From NCBI RefSeq assembly GCF_008369915.1, contig NZ_VSRN01000001.1, positions 2,078,001 to 2,142,000 on the forward strand: a stretch of DNA of 64,000 nucleotides, given 5' to 3'. The DNA is from Dyadobacter sp. UC 10. Its GTDB lineage: Bacteria; Bacteroidota; Bacteroidia; Cytophagales; Spirosomataceae. How positions within the stretch are numbered: position 1 is the first letter of the stretch; each line of letters opens with the position of its first letter. Made by a program: the position numbers and the translations under genes. Positions 8,615 through 18,500 of this stretch are shown piece by piece. The notes under the pieces were generated by a model, which saw only the letters and a program-made list of their open reading frames with translations, ran no database searches and was not told the origin of the DNA.

Positions 8615-9778
8615 TTATTTTGTCCAGTCAATTTCCTTAAATACAATCGATTTATAACCGTTCAATTCGTATAAAATCCCAATGGTATTTTCGCCGGTCT
8701 GCACGAGGTCTGAATAGGCGGTATAATCTTTCTCCCCGTTGCTGCTTTGGTCCACCAATATTTTTTTATCCCAGGTTTTACCATCATCGTAACTGACGCG
8801 CAACGTAAGATTGTCCCTCAGCCGGGTATTTGCGGCATTGGAAAACGCAAGGACAAAGTGGGTTTTAGTTTTCCCAATCGTTAGAATGCTCCCCTGACAA
8901 ACCGGATCAGGCAGGTTTTTATCAAAATAAACCGTATCCCATTTGGCGCCTCCGTCACTGCTTATGGCCACGATGCGCGCCTTAATATCTCCCCGCTGAT
9001 TACGCGAATTCATCATCAGTCTGCCACCTGATATTTCAGCAGCAATCGACTCATTTGATCCTTCGATATTGATATTGTCACTCAGCTTGAACGTAGCACC
9101 GTGGTCATCGCTGTAAAACCCATGCGCCCGGTAATCCATAAACTGAGGTTTTGGCTCGCCTTCGGAATGGTTGGCAGGAATAAAGATCCTGCCTCTGAAC
9201 TTGCCGGAGGTGAATTGCATTGCATGCCCCGGGGCATTGGCATAACTGCGCCAGTCTTCCTGAAAATTGTAGCCGGGATTGACGAGCGGCTGCCGGGGCC
9301 GGTGCACTTGTTTGGTGATGTTAACCGGTGCCGACCAGGTCAGCCCGGCGTCTGTGGAAGTCTTATACCAAACTTCCCGGAGACCTTTTCCTTTTCGGTT
9401 TTCACCTTCGTGGTTGTTCCCTGTGTTATAAAATAAAAATAGCCGGCCTTTCGGATGTGCTGGGTCCGTGAGATCGAAAACCGGAGCTGGGTTGCCAGCC
9501 TGTAATGTATCATAACTAGCCACTACCTTTATCGCAGACCAATTTTTGCCATTGTCCTTGCTTCTCCTCATTACAATATCAATATTACCAAAGTCGCCGC
9601 CCCCATTGACCCTGCCTTCTGCGAAAGCCATGATAGTCCCGTCTGGCGCGCGCACGGCAGCCGGAATCCGGAAAGACTTGTAATTGTCTTTGCCGGAAAG
9701 GAACACTGTATTTTGCGCAGCTAACCGGTTTGGAAGAACGAGTAAAACAATCAGTGAAGCTAGAAGGATTGATTTCAT
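8615..9778 (-). CDS. exo-alpha-sialidase (GH33 family)
   Basis: A 387-residue exported protein predicted to remove terminal sialic acids from glycans. It has an N-terminal signal peptide (about 1-21, LAAQ), the sialidase FRIP motif at residues 36-39, which carries one of the arginines that bind the carboxylate, and the family's repeated Asp-boxes (SKDNGKNW at 73-80, then STDAGLTW, SDDHGATF, SSDGGAKW and SYDDGKTW). These mark a six-bladed propeller. Length fits a single-domain bacterial GH33 enzyme without an added lectin domain. No sialic-acid transport or catabolic genes are nearby. Substrate specificity is inferred from family only. Confidence 0.92.
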   Translation of the reverse strand: MKSILLASLIVLLVLPNRLAAQNTVFLSGKDNYKSFRIPAAVRAPDGTIMAFAEGRVNGGGDFGNIDIVMRRSKDNGKNWSAIKVVASYDTLQAGNPAPVFDLTDPAHPKGRLFLFYNTGNNHEGENRKGKGLREVWYKTSTDAGLTWSAPVNITKQVHRPRQPLVNPGYNFQEDWRSYANAPGHAMQFTSGKFRGRIFIPANHSEGEPKPQFMDYRAHGFYSDDHGATFKLSDNINIEGSNESIAAEISGGRLMMNSRNQRGDIKARIVAISSDGGAKWDTVYFDKNLPDPVCQGSILTIGKTKTHFVLAFSNAANTRLRDNLTLRVSYDDGKTWDKKILVDQSSNGEKDYTAYSDLVQTGENTIGILYELNGYKSIVFKEIDWTK

Positions 9779-10047
9779 ATTTTGACTTGGAACGGCTCTT
9801 TTCAGATTATTTAGAACTTAAACTTTTATTGTTTATCCCGCATAGAAATATACAGTTTAAAGTGTTGCCAGAAAAGCCCGATATCAACATACGCACTGCT
9901 GCAGTCCATTACCGCGGAATTCGATTGAATTAGTTCTACAATACTGTTCTGTACAATAAAAGCATTCTTGTTCACCTAGATTGGCAGATTTTAATGGCAT
10001 AACATTTGATTTATATCATAACAACGTTATAAACATTTCGATAAATA

Positions 10048-10314
10048 ATGGTCACGTTAAACTTTGTCAAGGATGATTGGGTAAAGGAAAAGAACGGCTC
10101 AAAACTGATGCAGGTTGATGAATACCAGGTTGTTGAAGCCGTCACCTACACGAACGGAAATAAGGCATTACCGCTTGTAAAGCGTGTTTATAGTGGAAAA
10201 GTATGGTGCACCTGGGTCAATGAAAACAAGACCGTCGTCACCCAGCCATTCTGGGAAGAGGATCTCGAACCGGCTTCTCCGAGCGACATGCACTCTACAT
10301 TCGACCTGCATTAA
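10048..10314 (+). CDS. small DUF2158/YodC-like protein
   Basis: An 88-residue soluble protein. Its pattern, with an N-terminal VKDDWVKEKNGSKLMQV and a C-terminal GKVWCTWVNENKTVVTQPFWEEDLEP, resembles the DUF2158/YodC family, where a GD-V-LKSGGP-MTV stretch is followed by C-W and a final E-LEP. It has one conserved-looking cysteine (in VWCTW). Function of the family is unknown. It stands alone, divergent from the sialidase gene, and ends at a bidirectional terminator. Confidence 0.65.
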   Translation: MVTLNFVKDDWVKEKNGSKLMQVDEYQVVEAVTYTNGNKALPLVKRVYSGKVWCTWVNENKTVVTQPFWEEDLEPASPSDMHSTFDLH

Positions 10315-10372
10315 TTCCGTTCTTACTAAGTAATTCACACACATTATTTTACATCAACCTGCTGTAACTGAA

Positions 10373-10401
10373 AAAGCCCGGAAGACGATCTCCCGGGCTT
10401 T
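10373..10401. terminator. bidirectional intrinsic terminator
   Basis: A 9-bp perfect stem (AAAGCCCGG paired with CCGGGCTTT) with an 11-base loop lies between two convergent genes. It has A/T-rich flanks on both sides, so it could stop transcription from the small DUF2158-like gene (+) and from the exported small protein gene (-). Confidence 0.8.
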
Positions 10402-10416
10402 AATTGCAGGCATACA

Positions 10417-10800
10417 TCAGGGCTTTACGTCGCCTGACTTGTTTACAGATGTGGAATCATCCATTTCTGATGTTCCTTTTTTGTTTTTTCTTCGATTCAT
10501 TCTTTCAGCTTTCCGGCTGTTGGACGGTACCAGAGTATCCCTGATGACTGCTCCTGAACTGCTTTGACCTTTGATTAATGTATCCTCAGAGGGGATGTTA
10601 GCAGGTCGCACAGGAGATTGCGGTGAATTAAAATCGGTCTTCTTTTCCGTTTCAGGCGATGTTGTTGCCGGATCCTGTGTCGGTACGGTCTGCGGGACAG
10701 TCTGTCCGGGAGTTGGATTCTGCGCGGGGGTAGTCTGTGCGTAGGCGATCCCTGCACTGGCAAGAAAAGCGCTTACGATTATTGCTGGTAGCTTTTTCAT
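10417..10800 (-). CDS. small exported Pro/Thr/Ser-rich protein, unknown
   Basis: A 127-residue protein with a clear signal peptide (MKKLPAIIVSAFLASAGIAYAQ). The mature part is low-complexity and disordered: a TTPAQNPTPGQ-type Pro/Thr/Gln stretch, then acidic and basic segments including RKAERMNRRKNKKG. No domain is recognisable. Such short, disordered exported proteins are common in Cytophagales genomes and have no known function. It ends at the shared terminator and has a 329-base gap upstream. Confidence 0.6.
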   Translation of the reverse strand: MKKLPAIIVSAFLASAGIAYAQTTPAQNPTPGQTVPQTVPTQDPATTSPETEKKTDFNSPQSPVRPANIPSEDTLIKGQSSSGAVIRDTLVPSNSRKAERMNRRKNKKGTSEMDDSTSVNKSGDVKP

Positions 10801-11129
10801 ATCATCTGGTTTTTAGTTGATTATCCAATTCTGTGGATAACCGTTTCATACCAAAAGCATTCCAGAAGCGGCTCTTCCTGCAAATACAATAATATTATTC
10901 TGAGTTTATATTTAATTTAAATGAGATGAAACGAAGGCTTCTTGTGCATTTGACTAGCGATTCCGGGACTTTATCTTCATTTGACAATCCACATATTGCG
11001 TAGACTAATACACAGAGACACAACAAATTGCCATCTGGCGTAAATCAAAAATTCATAGAAATACTTCGCATTTCAACTTGCATCGTTACACATATTGCTC
11101 CATAGTGGCGCTACAAGCCACCATTGAGC
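10801..11129. other. intergenic stretch without a gene
   Basis: This 329-base A/T-rich gap separates two minus-strand genes. I see no convincing coding frame. An imperfect stem-loop at about 11097-11129, with core GTGGC...GCCAC, touches the stop codon of the epimerase-like gene and could end its transcript, although no T-run follows it on the minus strand. The other end should hold the promoter of the small exported protein gene, but no good TAnnTTTG match was found. Confidence 0.4.
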
Positions 11130-12101
11130 TCAAAATGTATAGAATTGGTAAAGTACCTGCCACTTATCTTCTTTTCCCGGATCAGCCGCAATCTTAATGT
11201 ACGGTTCCGGGCAGGAAGTCGTAGGGCAAGCCCAGTAAACTAATTTTTCAAGCGGCTTGTCGCACGTCATGCGCACGCCTGCGCGGGTCCTGGTATTTTC
11301 AATCTTGATGTCATAATCTTTTGCTGACTCACCGAAGCCCTTCAACCCGCTACTGAAAACCTGATCTCCTTTTACCACTTCACGTGTGTAGACAAGCTGT
11401 TTATTTTCTGCCTTGATAATATCACCGAAGCCGCTACCCTCCCCTGCCACATCAAAAGGAAAAACGATGCGCAGATTTTCATTGGAAGGCTCATTATCGA
11501 TCATGAAAAAATTATGATTGTAAGTGCTTGTTACGATTGGCTTTGTCCCGGTATTTTCGAGATTATGCTCTAAAACCAGCTCTGGTTTGCCTGGAACCAG
11601 CCTAAGGGTTTTTGTATAAATGTAAGAATAGCCAGCTGCATCCTGCAATTCATGGATGAACTCCACTTTGTCTTTTCCTTTGTTAACCTTCCACCTACCG
11701 GCATTTTTCACCTGATAATCCCTTGCAAATGCGTACTTTCCATTGTCCGGTTTAACAAGCTCACCTACGCCGATCTTTACAAATGTCTCTCCCGGTTTGG
11801 CTTCGTCGAAATTCAGTGCTACAAATTCTTCAACCGGCCCCATGATTGCGTCATGCAATTTGGGATCGTAAGGTGCCTGGTTCCATTTTCCGAAATAGGA
11901 ATGCCCCTTGTATTCGAGACTTGGGACAACCCCTCCCCAATCAAAACGTGTTCCCCTGTAATATCCTTTTTCTGCGTCGGGCAGGTATAACTTTGCCTGA
12001 ATAATGCCATTTGTTATTTCGGTGGCGGGATAATCTGCCAGCCTGAAAGCGCTACCGCAAATGGCAAGAAGGGCGATAATGAGACTGATTTTACTTTTCA
12101 T
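11130..12101 (-). CDS. exported aldose-1-epimerase-like (galactose mutarotase fold) protein
   Basis: A 323-residue exported protein. After a short signal peptide (MKSKISLIIALLAICGSAFR) the sequence shows the pattern of the galactose mutarotase-like beta-sandwich: GYYRGTRFDWGGVVPSL near the start, LEHNLENTGTKPIVTSTYNHNFF in the middle with the conserved His-Asn pair, and YIKIAADPGKEDKWQ near the end. It may act on sugars or simply bind them in the periplasm; enzymatic activity is not established by sequence. I chose the ATG at 12101 because the signal peptide begins there. The frame continues upstream through the terminator of the preceding gene, which argues against the longer form. Confidence 0.75.
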   Translation of the reverse strand: MKSKISLIIALLAICGSAFRLADYPATEITNGIIQAKLYLPDAEKGYYRGTRFDWGGVVPSLEYKGHSYFGKWNQAPYDPKLHDAIMGPVEEFVALNFDEAKPGETFVKIGVGELVKPDNGKYAFARDYQVKNAGRWKVNKGKDKVEFIHELQDAAGYSYIYTKTLRLVPGKPELVLEHNLENTGTKPIVTSTYNHNFFMIDNEPSNENLRIVFPFDVAGEGSGFGDIIKAENKQLVYTREVVKGDQVFSSGLKGFGESAKDYDIKIENTRTRAGVRMTCDKPLEKLVYWACPTTSCPEPYIKIAADPGKEDKWQVLYQFYTF

Positions 12102-12154
12102 TGGAAGATCGGCGTTTAGGTATTTTATGTTAGTTAAGTAAGATGCAAAAGAAA

Positions 12155-12199
12155 AGACAGTAAGATAAAAATGCAGCATTACATTTCACCTTACTGTCT
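12155..12199 (-). terminator. terminator of the molybdenum hydroxylase operon
   Basis: A 10-bp perfect inverted repeat (AGACAGTAAG and CTTACTGTCT) encloses 25 bases that contain a second small stem (AATGC-A-GCATT). Read on the minus strand it follows the iorB-like stop codon by 21 bases and is followed by TTTTCTTTT, as expected of an intrinsic terminator. Confidence 0.7.
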
Positions 12200-12220
12200 G
12201 AATATATTCCTCTTAAAAGC

Positions 12221-14365
12221 TTACGAAATGCCTTTGAAAGCGTCTTCGTTTATAAACGGCTGATTCCGCAGCCGCTGTTTTGTTGCTTTATAAAATGCAT
12301 TGGCCACCGCTCCACCTGCTGGCGGCAACGCAGGTTCTCCCAGGCCCGTTGGCGAAATACCATTGTCGACGAAATGAACGTCCACTTCCGGGATCTCGCT
12401 CATCCTGATCAGCCTGAAACCATTGAAATTGCGTTGGTCGGGCGCGCCTTCCTTGAAGGTCATATTACCGTACATAGCGTGACCTATACCATCAACTACC
12501 CCGCCGGTTACCTGTTGCAACGAGCCACTTTTATTGATAACAATACCGCAATCAACGGCCGCGACAACATTTTTCAAGACAGGCTTCCCTTTTTCCATCG
12601 CCACTTCACCTACCTGTGCCACATAAGAACGGTGCGAGAAATATACGCTAAATCCCTGGAATACACCCTTTTTCTTACCCCAGTTGCTTTTTTCTGCGGC
12701 GAGTTTAATCACTGCAACCATCCGGTCGATATCATATTTGATTTCTCCGGCGGGTGATTTTTTGGCTTTCTCTAGTAGCTCTAATCTGAAAGCGACAGGA
12801 TCTTTTCCCGCAGCTTCCGCAACTTCATCCAGAAAGGACTGTTCGGCGTAAGCCAGGAAGTTGGTAATTGGTGCGCGCCATGGGCCGGTGGTAATAGGCG
12901 ACTTATGCTCTACCGAGTCGATTAGCAGATTATCCACCGATCCGGAAGGAAAATTATCTTCGCGTGTCGGGTTTCCTGAATTGATACCGACGCCTCGCAG
13001 TTTGTAACCGATCATCTCGCCGCTTTTATTTAAAGCGGCTTCGAAGCGATACCTGACAGCGGGACGGTAAATGCCTCCGGTCATATCATCCTCACGGGTC
13101 CAAATCACTTTGACCGGCGCTTTAACTAATTTAGAAACATGCGCTGCCTCAAGTACAAAATCAGCAGCCAGCCTGCGGCCAAATCCTCCTCCCTGACGGG
13201 TAATTTCGACGGTGATTTTTTCGGGCGCTATTCCCGTCAGTTTTGCAACTTCGGTACGTGCGCGATCGGGTGTCTGAGTCGGGCCTACCAATTCCACACC
13301 ATCTTCCCGCACGTGCGCGAAAAAGTTCATGGGTTCCAGCGGGCTGTGCGGCAGAAACGGACATTGGTATTCAGCCTTAATAACCTTGGCCGCGCCTTTG
13401 AATGCAGCTTCCACATCTCCATTCTTCCTGCGGACCGTCGCCTCACCATTGTCCATCAGCTGCGAAAAGATCCGGTTATGATCGGCAGAACTTTCCAGGT
13501 CCGCAGCTTTTTCATATTCAATTTTCAACGCATCCTTGGCTTTCTTTACCTGCCAGGTGGATTTGCCCACTACTGCGACGCTGTTTTCAAATGTGACCAC
13601 ATCAACGATTCCCGGCATTGCCTTAGCAGCATCGGCGTTGACAGATTTCAGTTTTAAGCCAAAAGCTTTGGGTCTCTGAATCAAGGCAAACAACATTCCC
13701 TCCCGGTAAAAATCGAGACCAAAAAGCGGCTTTCCGGTAGCTATATCGATATTATCAACATTGCGCACCGATTGGCCAATCAGTTTAAAGCTTTTCTCGT
13801 CCTTGAGTTTAACTTCTTTTGGCGCTTCCAGTTTCGAAGCGGCTTCGGCCAGCTGGCCATAGGTAAGGGACTTGCCCGAAGCTTTGTGTAAAACCTTTCC
13901 ATTTTCAGTGCTGCATGCTGCTGCGGGCACGTTCCAGGTGGATGCAGCGGCTTCGATTAGCAGATGTCTGGCAGTCGCACCTGCCTGACGCAGCCTCTCC
14001 CAGGAATGTGGTACAGCGCCGCTTCCTCCTGTTACCTGCCGTTCAAAAATGGTTGTGTCCAGGTTACCCTGAACTGTTTTTACCTGTTTCCAATCTGCAT
14101 CGAGCTCTTCTGCTACAACCATCGGGAACGCCGTCTTGATCCCCTGGCCGATTTCCGGGTTAGGAGAAACGATCGTTATGATGTTGTCAGTACCGATGGA
14201 TAAATATGCATTGAAATGAATGGATCCAGCCGCAATCGATTTTGCGTCGACCACTACGGGAAGTGCATTCGAGTTTGTCCAATTAAACCCCAAAAACAGT
14301 CCACCGCCTGCCGCAGCCGCGATCTTCATAAAATCACGTCTGGAAGATTGATCTGATGTTTTCAT
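12221..14365 (-). CDS. molybdopterin-binding subunit of a xanthine-dehydrogenase-family oxidoreductase (IorB-like)
   Basis: A 714-residue large subunit of a molybdenum hydroxylase, most like the beta subunit of isoquinoline 1-oxidoreductase. These enzymes hydroxylate N-heterocycles or oxidise aldehydes using water. A twin-arginine signal (R9-R10 in SSRRDFMKIAAAAGGG) indicates export in folded form. Visible family motifs include PNPEIGQGIKTAFPMVVAEEL for cofactor contact, ITRQGGGFGRRL, PWRAPITNFLAYAEQSF and a C-terminal GLGEPALPPAGGAVANA, which holds the conserved glutamate region. The partner 2Fe-2S subunit is encoded 3 bases upstream. There is no FAD subunit, as is usual for the IorAB type, where electrons go to a cytochrome. 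The substrate is unknown. Confidence 0.9.
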   Translation of the reverse strand: MKTSDQSSRRDFMKIAAAAGGGLFLGFNWTNSNALPVVVDAKSIAAGSIHFNAYLSIGTDNIITIVSPNPEIGQGIKTAFPMVVAEELDADWKQVKTVQGNLDTTIFERQVTGGSGAVPHSWERLRQAGATARHLLIEAAASTWNVPAAACSTENGKVLHKASGKSLTYGQLAEAASKLEAPKEVKLKDEKSFKLIGQSVRNVDNIDIATGKPLFGLDFYREGMLFALIQRPKAFGLKLKSVNADAAKAMPGIVDVVTFENSVAVVGKSTWQVKKAKDALKIEYEKAADLESSADHNRIFSQLMDNGEATVRRKNGDVEAAFKGAAKVIKAEYQCPFLPHSPLEPMNFFAHVREDGVELVGPTQTPDRARTEVAKLTGIAPEKITVEITRQGGGFGRRLAADFVLEAAHVSKLVKAPVKVIWTREDDMTGGIYRPAVRYRFEAALNKSGEMIGYKLRGVGINSGNPTREDNFPSGSVDNLLIDSVEHKSPITTGPWRAPITNFLAYAEQSFLDEVAEAAGKDPVAFRLELLEKAKKSPAGEIKYDIDRMVAVIKLAAEKSNWGKKKGVFQGFSVYFSHRSYVAQVGEVAMEKGKPVLKNVVAAVDCGIVINKSGSLQQVTGGVVDGIGHAMYGNMTFKEGAPDQRNFNGFRLIRMSEIPEVDVHFVDNGISPTGLGEPALPPAGGAVANAFYKATKQRLRNQPFINEDAFKGIS

Positions 14366-14368
14366 TTT

Positions 14369-14830
14369 TTAGTTGGATTTAGAGGCTGCAACTTTCACTG
14401 CTTCCCGGATTCTGTGATACGTACCGCAACGGCAGAGGTTGCCGCTCATGGTTGTTACAATTTCCTGGTCAGTAGGTTTTGGTTTGTCTTTTAACAAAGC
14501 AGCCGCCGTCATGATCTGTCCCGCCTGGCAGTAGCCGCATTGTGCTACATCGACCTCATCCCAGGCTTTCTGAACCGGGTGATCTCCTTTTTCGGATAAG
14601 CCTTCAATCGTGGTTACTTTCCCTTTCCCGACAGCAGATACCGGCAACACGCAGGACCTAACTGCCTTCCCATCTAAATGGACCGTGCAGGCACCGCATT
14701 GCGCAATACCGCAGCCGTATTTCGTGCCGACCAATCCTAAGTTGTCACGCAGCACCCACAGAAGCGGGGTATCCTGCTCGACGTCCGCATCGTAGCTGCG
14801 GTTGTTAATTGAAAGTTTGAATAAAGCCAT
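14369..14830 (-). CDS. 2Fe-2S subunit of a molybdenum hydroxylase (IorA-like)
   Basis: A 153-residue electron-transfer subunit with two [2Fe-2S] sites. The plant-ferredoxin-like site uses C40, C45, C48 and C60 (CGIAQCGAC, then C). The helical C-terminal site uses C98, C101, C133 and C135 (CGYC and CRCG). Length and motif order match IorA/CoxS family proteins. I chose the ATG at 14830 because the family starts with a short strand such as [10 protein letters not shown]. It has no export signal of its own and would be carried out with the twin-arginine partner encoded just downstream. Confidence 0.92.
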   Translation of the reverse strand: MALFKLSINNRSYDADVEQDTPLLWVLRDNLGLVGTKYGCGIAQCGACTVHLDGKAVRSCVLPVSAVGKGKVTTIEGLSEKGDHPVQKAWDEVDVAQCGYCQAGQIMTAAALLKDKPKPTDQEIVTTMSGNLCRCGTYHRIREAVKVAASKSN

Positions 14831-14985
14831 GGTGAATAATTTGAATGCTGAATTGTCGATTCTGTGTAACAATTAACAAGTTACTAAATTTGCCAAAAAA
14901 AACACATTGGCAAACCACCCGCGGGCGTCCTTCAAAAAGAACTTGAAGTGATTGATTTACTGGTGCATAGAAAATCCTGGTTCCC

Positions 14986-15024
14986 AAATACCTTGTTAGG
15001 AAGTTAATGCCTCACAAGGTATTT
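14986..15024. repeat. 11-bp inverted repeat (hairpin)
   Basis: AAATACCTTGT and ACAAGGTATTT form an 11-bp perfect stem around 17 bases that contain a further AGG/CCT pair. It lies downstream of the DUF3467 gene and upstream of the iorA-like gene, both on the minus strand. A run of five T follows on the plus strand but none on the minus strand. It could end the DUF3467 transcript or serve as a control element for the hydroxylase. Confidence 0.45.
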
Positions 15025-15073
15025 TTGGTCGGACGAGCGAAGAGTAAAAAATAAAAAACTAGTTGAAGCTGAA

Positions 15074-15400
15074 TTATGCCTCGCCTCCCGGACCTCCAAA
15101 GCTGATTGGGAAGTTAAACGTGGGATCTCCATCCTGTGAATTTTGGATCGGCCCGTACTGATCCTCGTATTTCTGGATATTATCTTTCAGGGCAGCTACA
15201 AGCCGCTTTGCATGCTCCGGAGTAACTATAATACGTGCCTTAACTTTTGCACGTGGTACCCCTGGCATCAGGCGTATAAAATCCAATATGAATTCGCTGT
15301 TAGAATGGGCGATCATGGCAAGATTGGAATACACACCCTCAGCCATTTCCTCGGACAATTCTACATTAATTTGTTGCTCGTTTTCCTTTTCTTCTTTCAT
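15074..15400 (-). CDS. DUF3467 protein
   Basis: A 108-residue cytoplasmic protein of the DUF3467 family. It matches the typical layout: an acidic N-terminus, then INVELSEEMAEGVYSNLAMI, HSNSEFILDFIRLMPG, KARIIVTPEHAKRLVAAL and a Gly-rich tail. The family is widespread in Bacteroidota and often lies beside core information-processing genes. Its function is unknown. Here it follows rpoC but is separated from it by a strong terminator, so it probably has its own promoter. Confidence 0.88.
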   Translation of the reverse strand: MKEEKENEQQINVELSEEMAEGVYSNLAMIAHSNSEFILDFIRLMPGVPRAKVKARIIVTPEHAKRLVAALKDNIQKYEDQYGPIQNSQDGDPTFNFPISFGGPGGEA

Positions 15401-15475
15401 TGTTTGGTTCTTAAAAACAGCTTTGGGCTAAATGGATTTCTGAAATTAGTAAAAAATAGCAGCACCAAAAAACAA

Positions 15476-15504
15476 AGAGCCGGCCTGCATAGCGGGCCGG
15501 CTCT
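15476..15504 (-). terminator. rpoC terminator
   Basis: A 10-bp perfect G/C-rich stem (AGAGCCGGCC with GGCCGGCTCT) and 9-base loop lies 18 bases beyond the rpoC stop codon. On the minus strand it is followed by TTGTTTTTTGG. This is a strong intrinsic terminator for the rpoBC transcript. Confidence 0.9.
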
Positions 15505-15522
15505 GAACTTCAATATAATCTA

Positions 15523-18500
15523 CTATACCAATTCTTTTTTCTTGCGAGACTGTCTGTCACGCGAATCAGTAAGTGCATCGAACTCTTCTTTTGAACCTAC
15601 GATGAGGCTTTCGTATTGACGCATACCTGTACCGGCCGGGATCAGGTGACCTACGATCACGTTCTCCTTCAGACCTTTCAGTTCGTCGCGTTTTCCACGA
15701 ACAGCTGCTTCGCTCAGTACCTTGGTTGTTTCCTGGAATGACGCCGCAGAAACAAAGCTTTCGGTACCCAAAGAAGCTTGTGTAATACCCATCAAAGTAG
15801 GTTTTGCAACAGCTGCCTGCGCATCACGTGCCACAACGAGTTTAAGGTCGCGACGTTTCAAGCTTGAATTTTCGTCGCGTAAACGGCGGACAGAAACGAT
15901 CATACCTGGCTTAAGGGTCTCAGAGCTACCAGCGTCTTCAACTACCTTAAGATCAAGGATCTTATCATTTTCTTCGCGGAACAATACACGATCAACCGGC
16001 TGCATTTCGAGGAAATTGGTATCACCTGCATCCAGGATTTCTACTTTCTGCATCATTTGGCGAACGATACATTCGATATGCTTATCGTTGATCTTCACAC
16101 CTTGCAGACGGTATACTTCCTGGATTTCATTCACCAGGTACTCCTGAACAGCAGTTGGCCCTTTGATAGAAAGGATATCCGCAGGCGTGATCGCACCGTC
16201 AGAAAGCGGGTCACCGGCTCTTACGAAGTCACCATCCTGAACCAGAATGTGTTTCGAAAGTGCAACCATATAACGACGCTGCGTACCATCTCTTGATTCG
16301 ATATGAATCTCGCGGTTACCACGTTTTACGCCACCATAGGAAACAACACCGTCGATTTCAGAAACTGTCGCCGGGTTCGACGGGTTACGTGCTTCAAAAA
16401 GTTCAGTTACACGTGGCAGACCTCCTGTGATATCGCGGGTTTTACCAACTACGCGAGGAATTTTTGCCAGCGGCTGACCTGCTTTTATAGCAACACCATT
16501 TTTCACAACCAAACGTGCACCAACAGGAAGGTTATAGCCTTTTTCTGTCTGATCTTTCAACAAGGTAGACTTACCTTTTACCACGATAGCGGGGTTCTTG
16601 GTTTTGTCACGTGTTTCAATGATCACAGATTCCTGGAAACCGGTTTGTTCATCAAATTCTTCACGATATGTAATACCTTCTTCAATCGCATCGAAAGAAA
16701 CTGTTCCGGTGAATTCGGAAAGGATTACTGCGTGATATGGATCCCAGGTACAAAGCTCTTGTCCTTTGAATACCTTCTCACCGTCTTTTACCAATAAATG
16801 TGCTCCGTAAGGAACGTTGTTCGAGATCAGCAGCTGTCCGGTTTCAGGATTTGTAATTTTAACTTCACCTGAACGTCCCATTACCACTGTTACTTCGTCG
16901 CCTTCTGAATTAACAGACTGTACCAGACGAAGATCTTCAAACCCAATCACACCATCGAATTTCGCCTTGATATTTGCTTCAACAGAAATGTTGGAAGCAG
17001 TACCACCCACGTGGAATGTACGAAGTGTCAGCTGCGTTCCTGGCTCACCGATTGACTGAGATGCAATTACACCCACAGCTTCACCGATATTCACCATATG
17101 CGCCGAAGCCAACGAACGTCCGTAGCATTTCGCGCAAACACCATTACGTGTTTCGCAAGTCAGTACCGAACGGATTTCAACAGTTTCAATGCTGGTTTCG
17201 TCGATGTAAGAAGCGATTTCTTCTGTAATTTCCTGACCTGAGGCAAGGATCATTTCATTAGAAAGCGGATCAAATACATCGTGAACGCTGACACGGCCCA
17301 AAATACGCTCAGATAGCGGCTCAACGATATCTTCGTTGTCTTTCAAAGCTGAGATCGCAATACCACGAAGTGATCCGCAATCTTCTTCAACAACTACAAC
17401 ATCTTGCGCAACGTCATGCAAACGACGGGTCAGGTAACCAGCATCCGCAGTTTTCAATGCAGTATCGGCAAGACCTTTACGTGCACCGTGTGTTGAGATA
17501 AAGTACTCAAGAACGTCGAGACCTTCTTTGAAGTTAGAAAGGATCGGGTTCTCGATGATTTCACCTGCACCACCTGCGATATTTTTCTGAGGCTTGGCCA
17601 TCAGACCCCTCATTCCTCCCAGCTGACGGATCTGCTCGCGCGAACCACGTGCACCTGAGTGCATCATCATATAGATAGAGTTGAATCCGCCCTGGTCTGT
17701 TTCCAGTTGCTTCATCAAAGTTTCTGTAATACGGGAGTTAACACGCGTCCAGATATCAATAACCTGGTTGTAACGCTCGTTTTCGGTGATAAGACCCATC
17801 AAGTAGTTGCTCCAAACGTTTTCAACGTCTGCTTTTGCCTGCTCGATCAGTTTCTCTTTTTCTTCCGGAACCATTACATCGTTCAATCCCATTGACAAAC
17901 CGCCTTTGAAGGCCATTTGGAAACCAAGTTCTTTGATTTCATCAAGGAATTGAGCTGTACGTGCTACGCCGGCCATTTTGAAAACAAGTCCGATGATTTG
18001 CTGCAATTTTTTCTTGGTCAGCAATTCATTGATATAACCAACTTCCTCAGGAACAGCCTGGTTGAACAGGATACGACCTGCAACAGTGTCGGTCAATTTG
18101 GTTTCAAAAGTTCCGTCATCGTTACGTACTCTCAGACGGCATTTGATATTCGCGTGTTTCGAAAGTTTCCCTTCATTAATAGCGATAACAACTTCGTCCG
18201 GACCGTAGAAGATCTTACCTTCTCCGATAATCGGATATTCAGGAGTACTTACGCGACCTTTCGTTACATAATACAGACCCAAAACCATGTCTTGTGAAGG
18301 TACCGTAATCGGCGCTCCGTTGGCAGGGTTCAGAATGTTATGTGACGAAAGCATCAGCATAGAAGCTTCTAAAACGGCTTCCTGACCTAGTGGTACGTGT
18401 ACCGCCATCTGGTCACCGTCAAAGTCAGCGTTGAATGCAGTACACACCAGTGGGTGCAACTGAATTGCTTTTCCTTCGATCAGCTTAGGCTGGAACGCCT

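Noticed and set aside
9730..9933. 67-codon plus-strand frame across the sialidase start
   Set aside because: Half of it is antisense to the signal peptide region; no recognisable product.
16303..16797. 164-codon plus-strand frame inside rpoC
   Set aside because: Antisense shadow of a highly conserved gene; low-complexity, Phe/Cys-rich product typical of such shadows.
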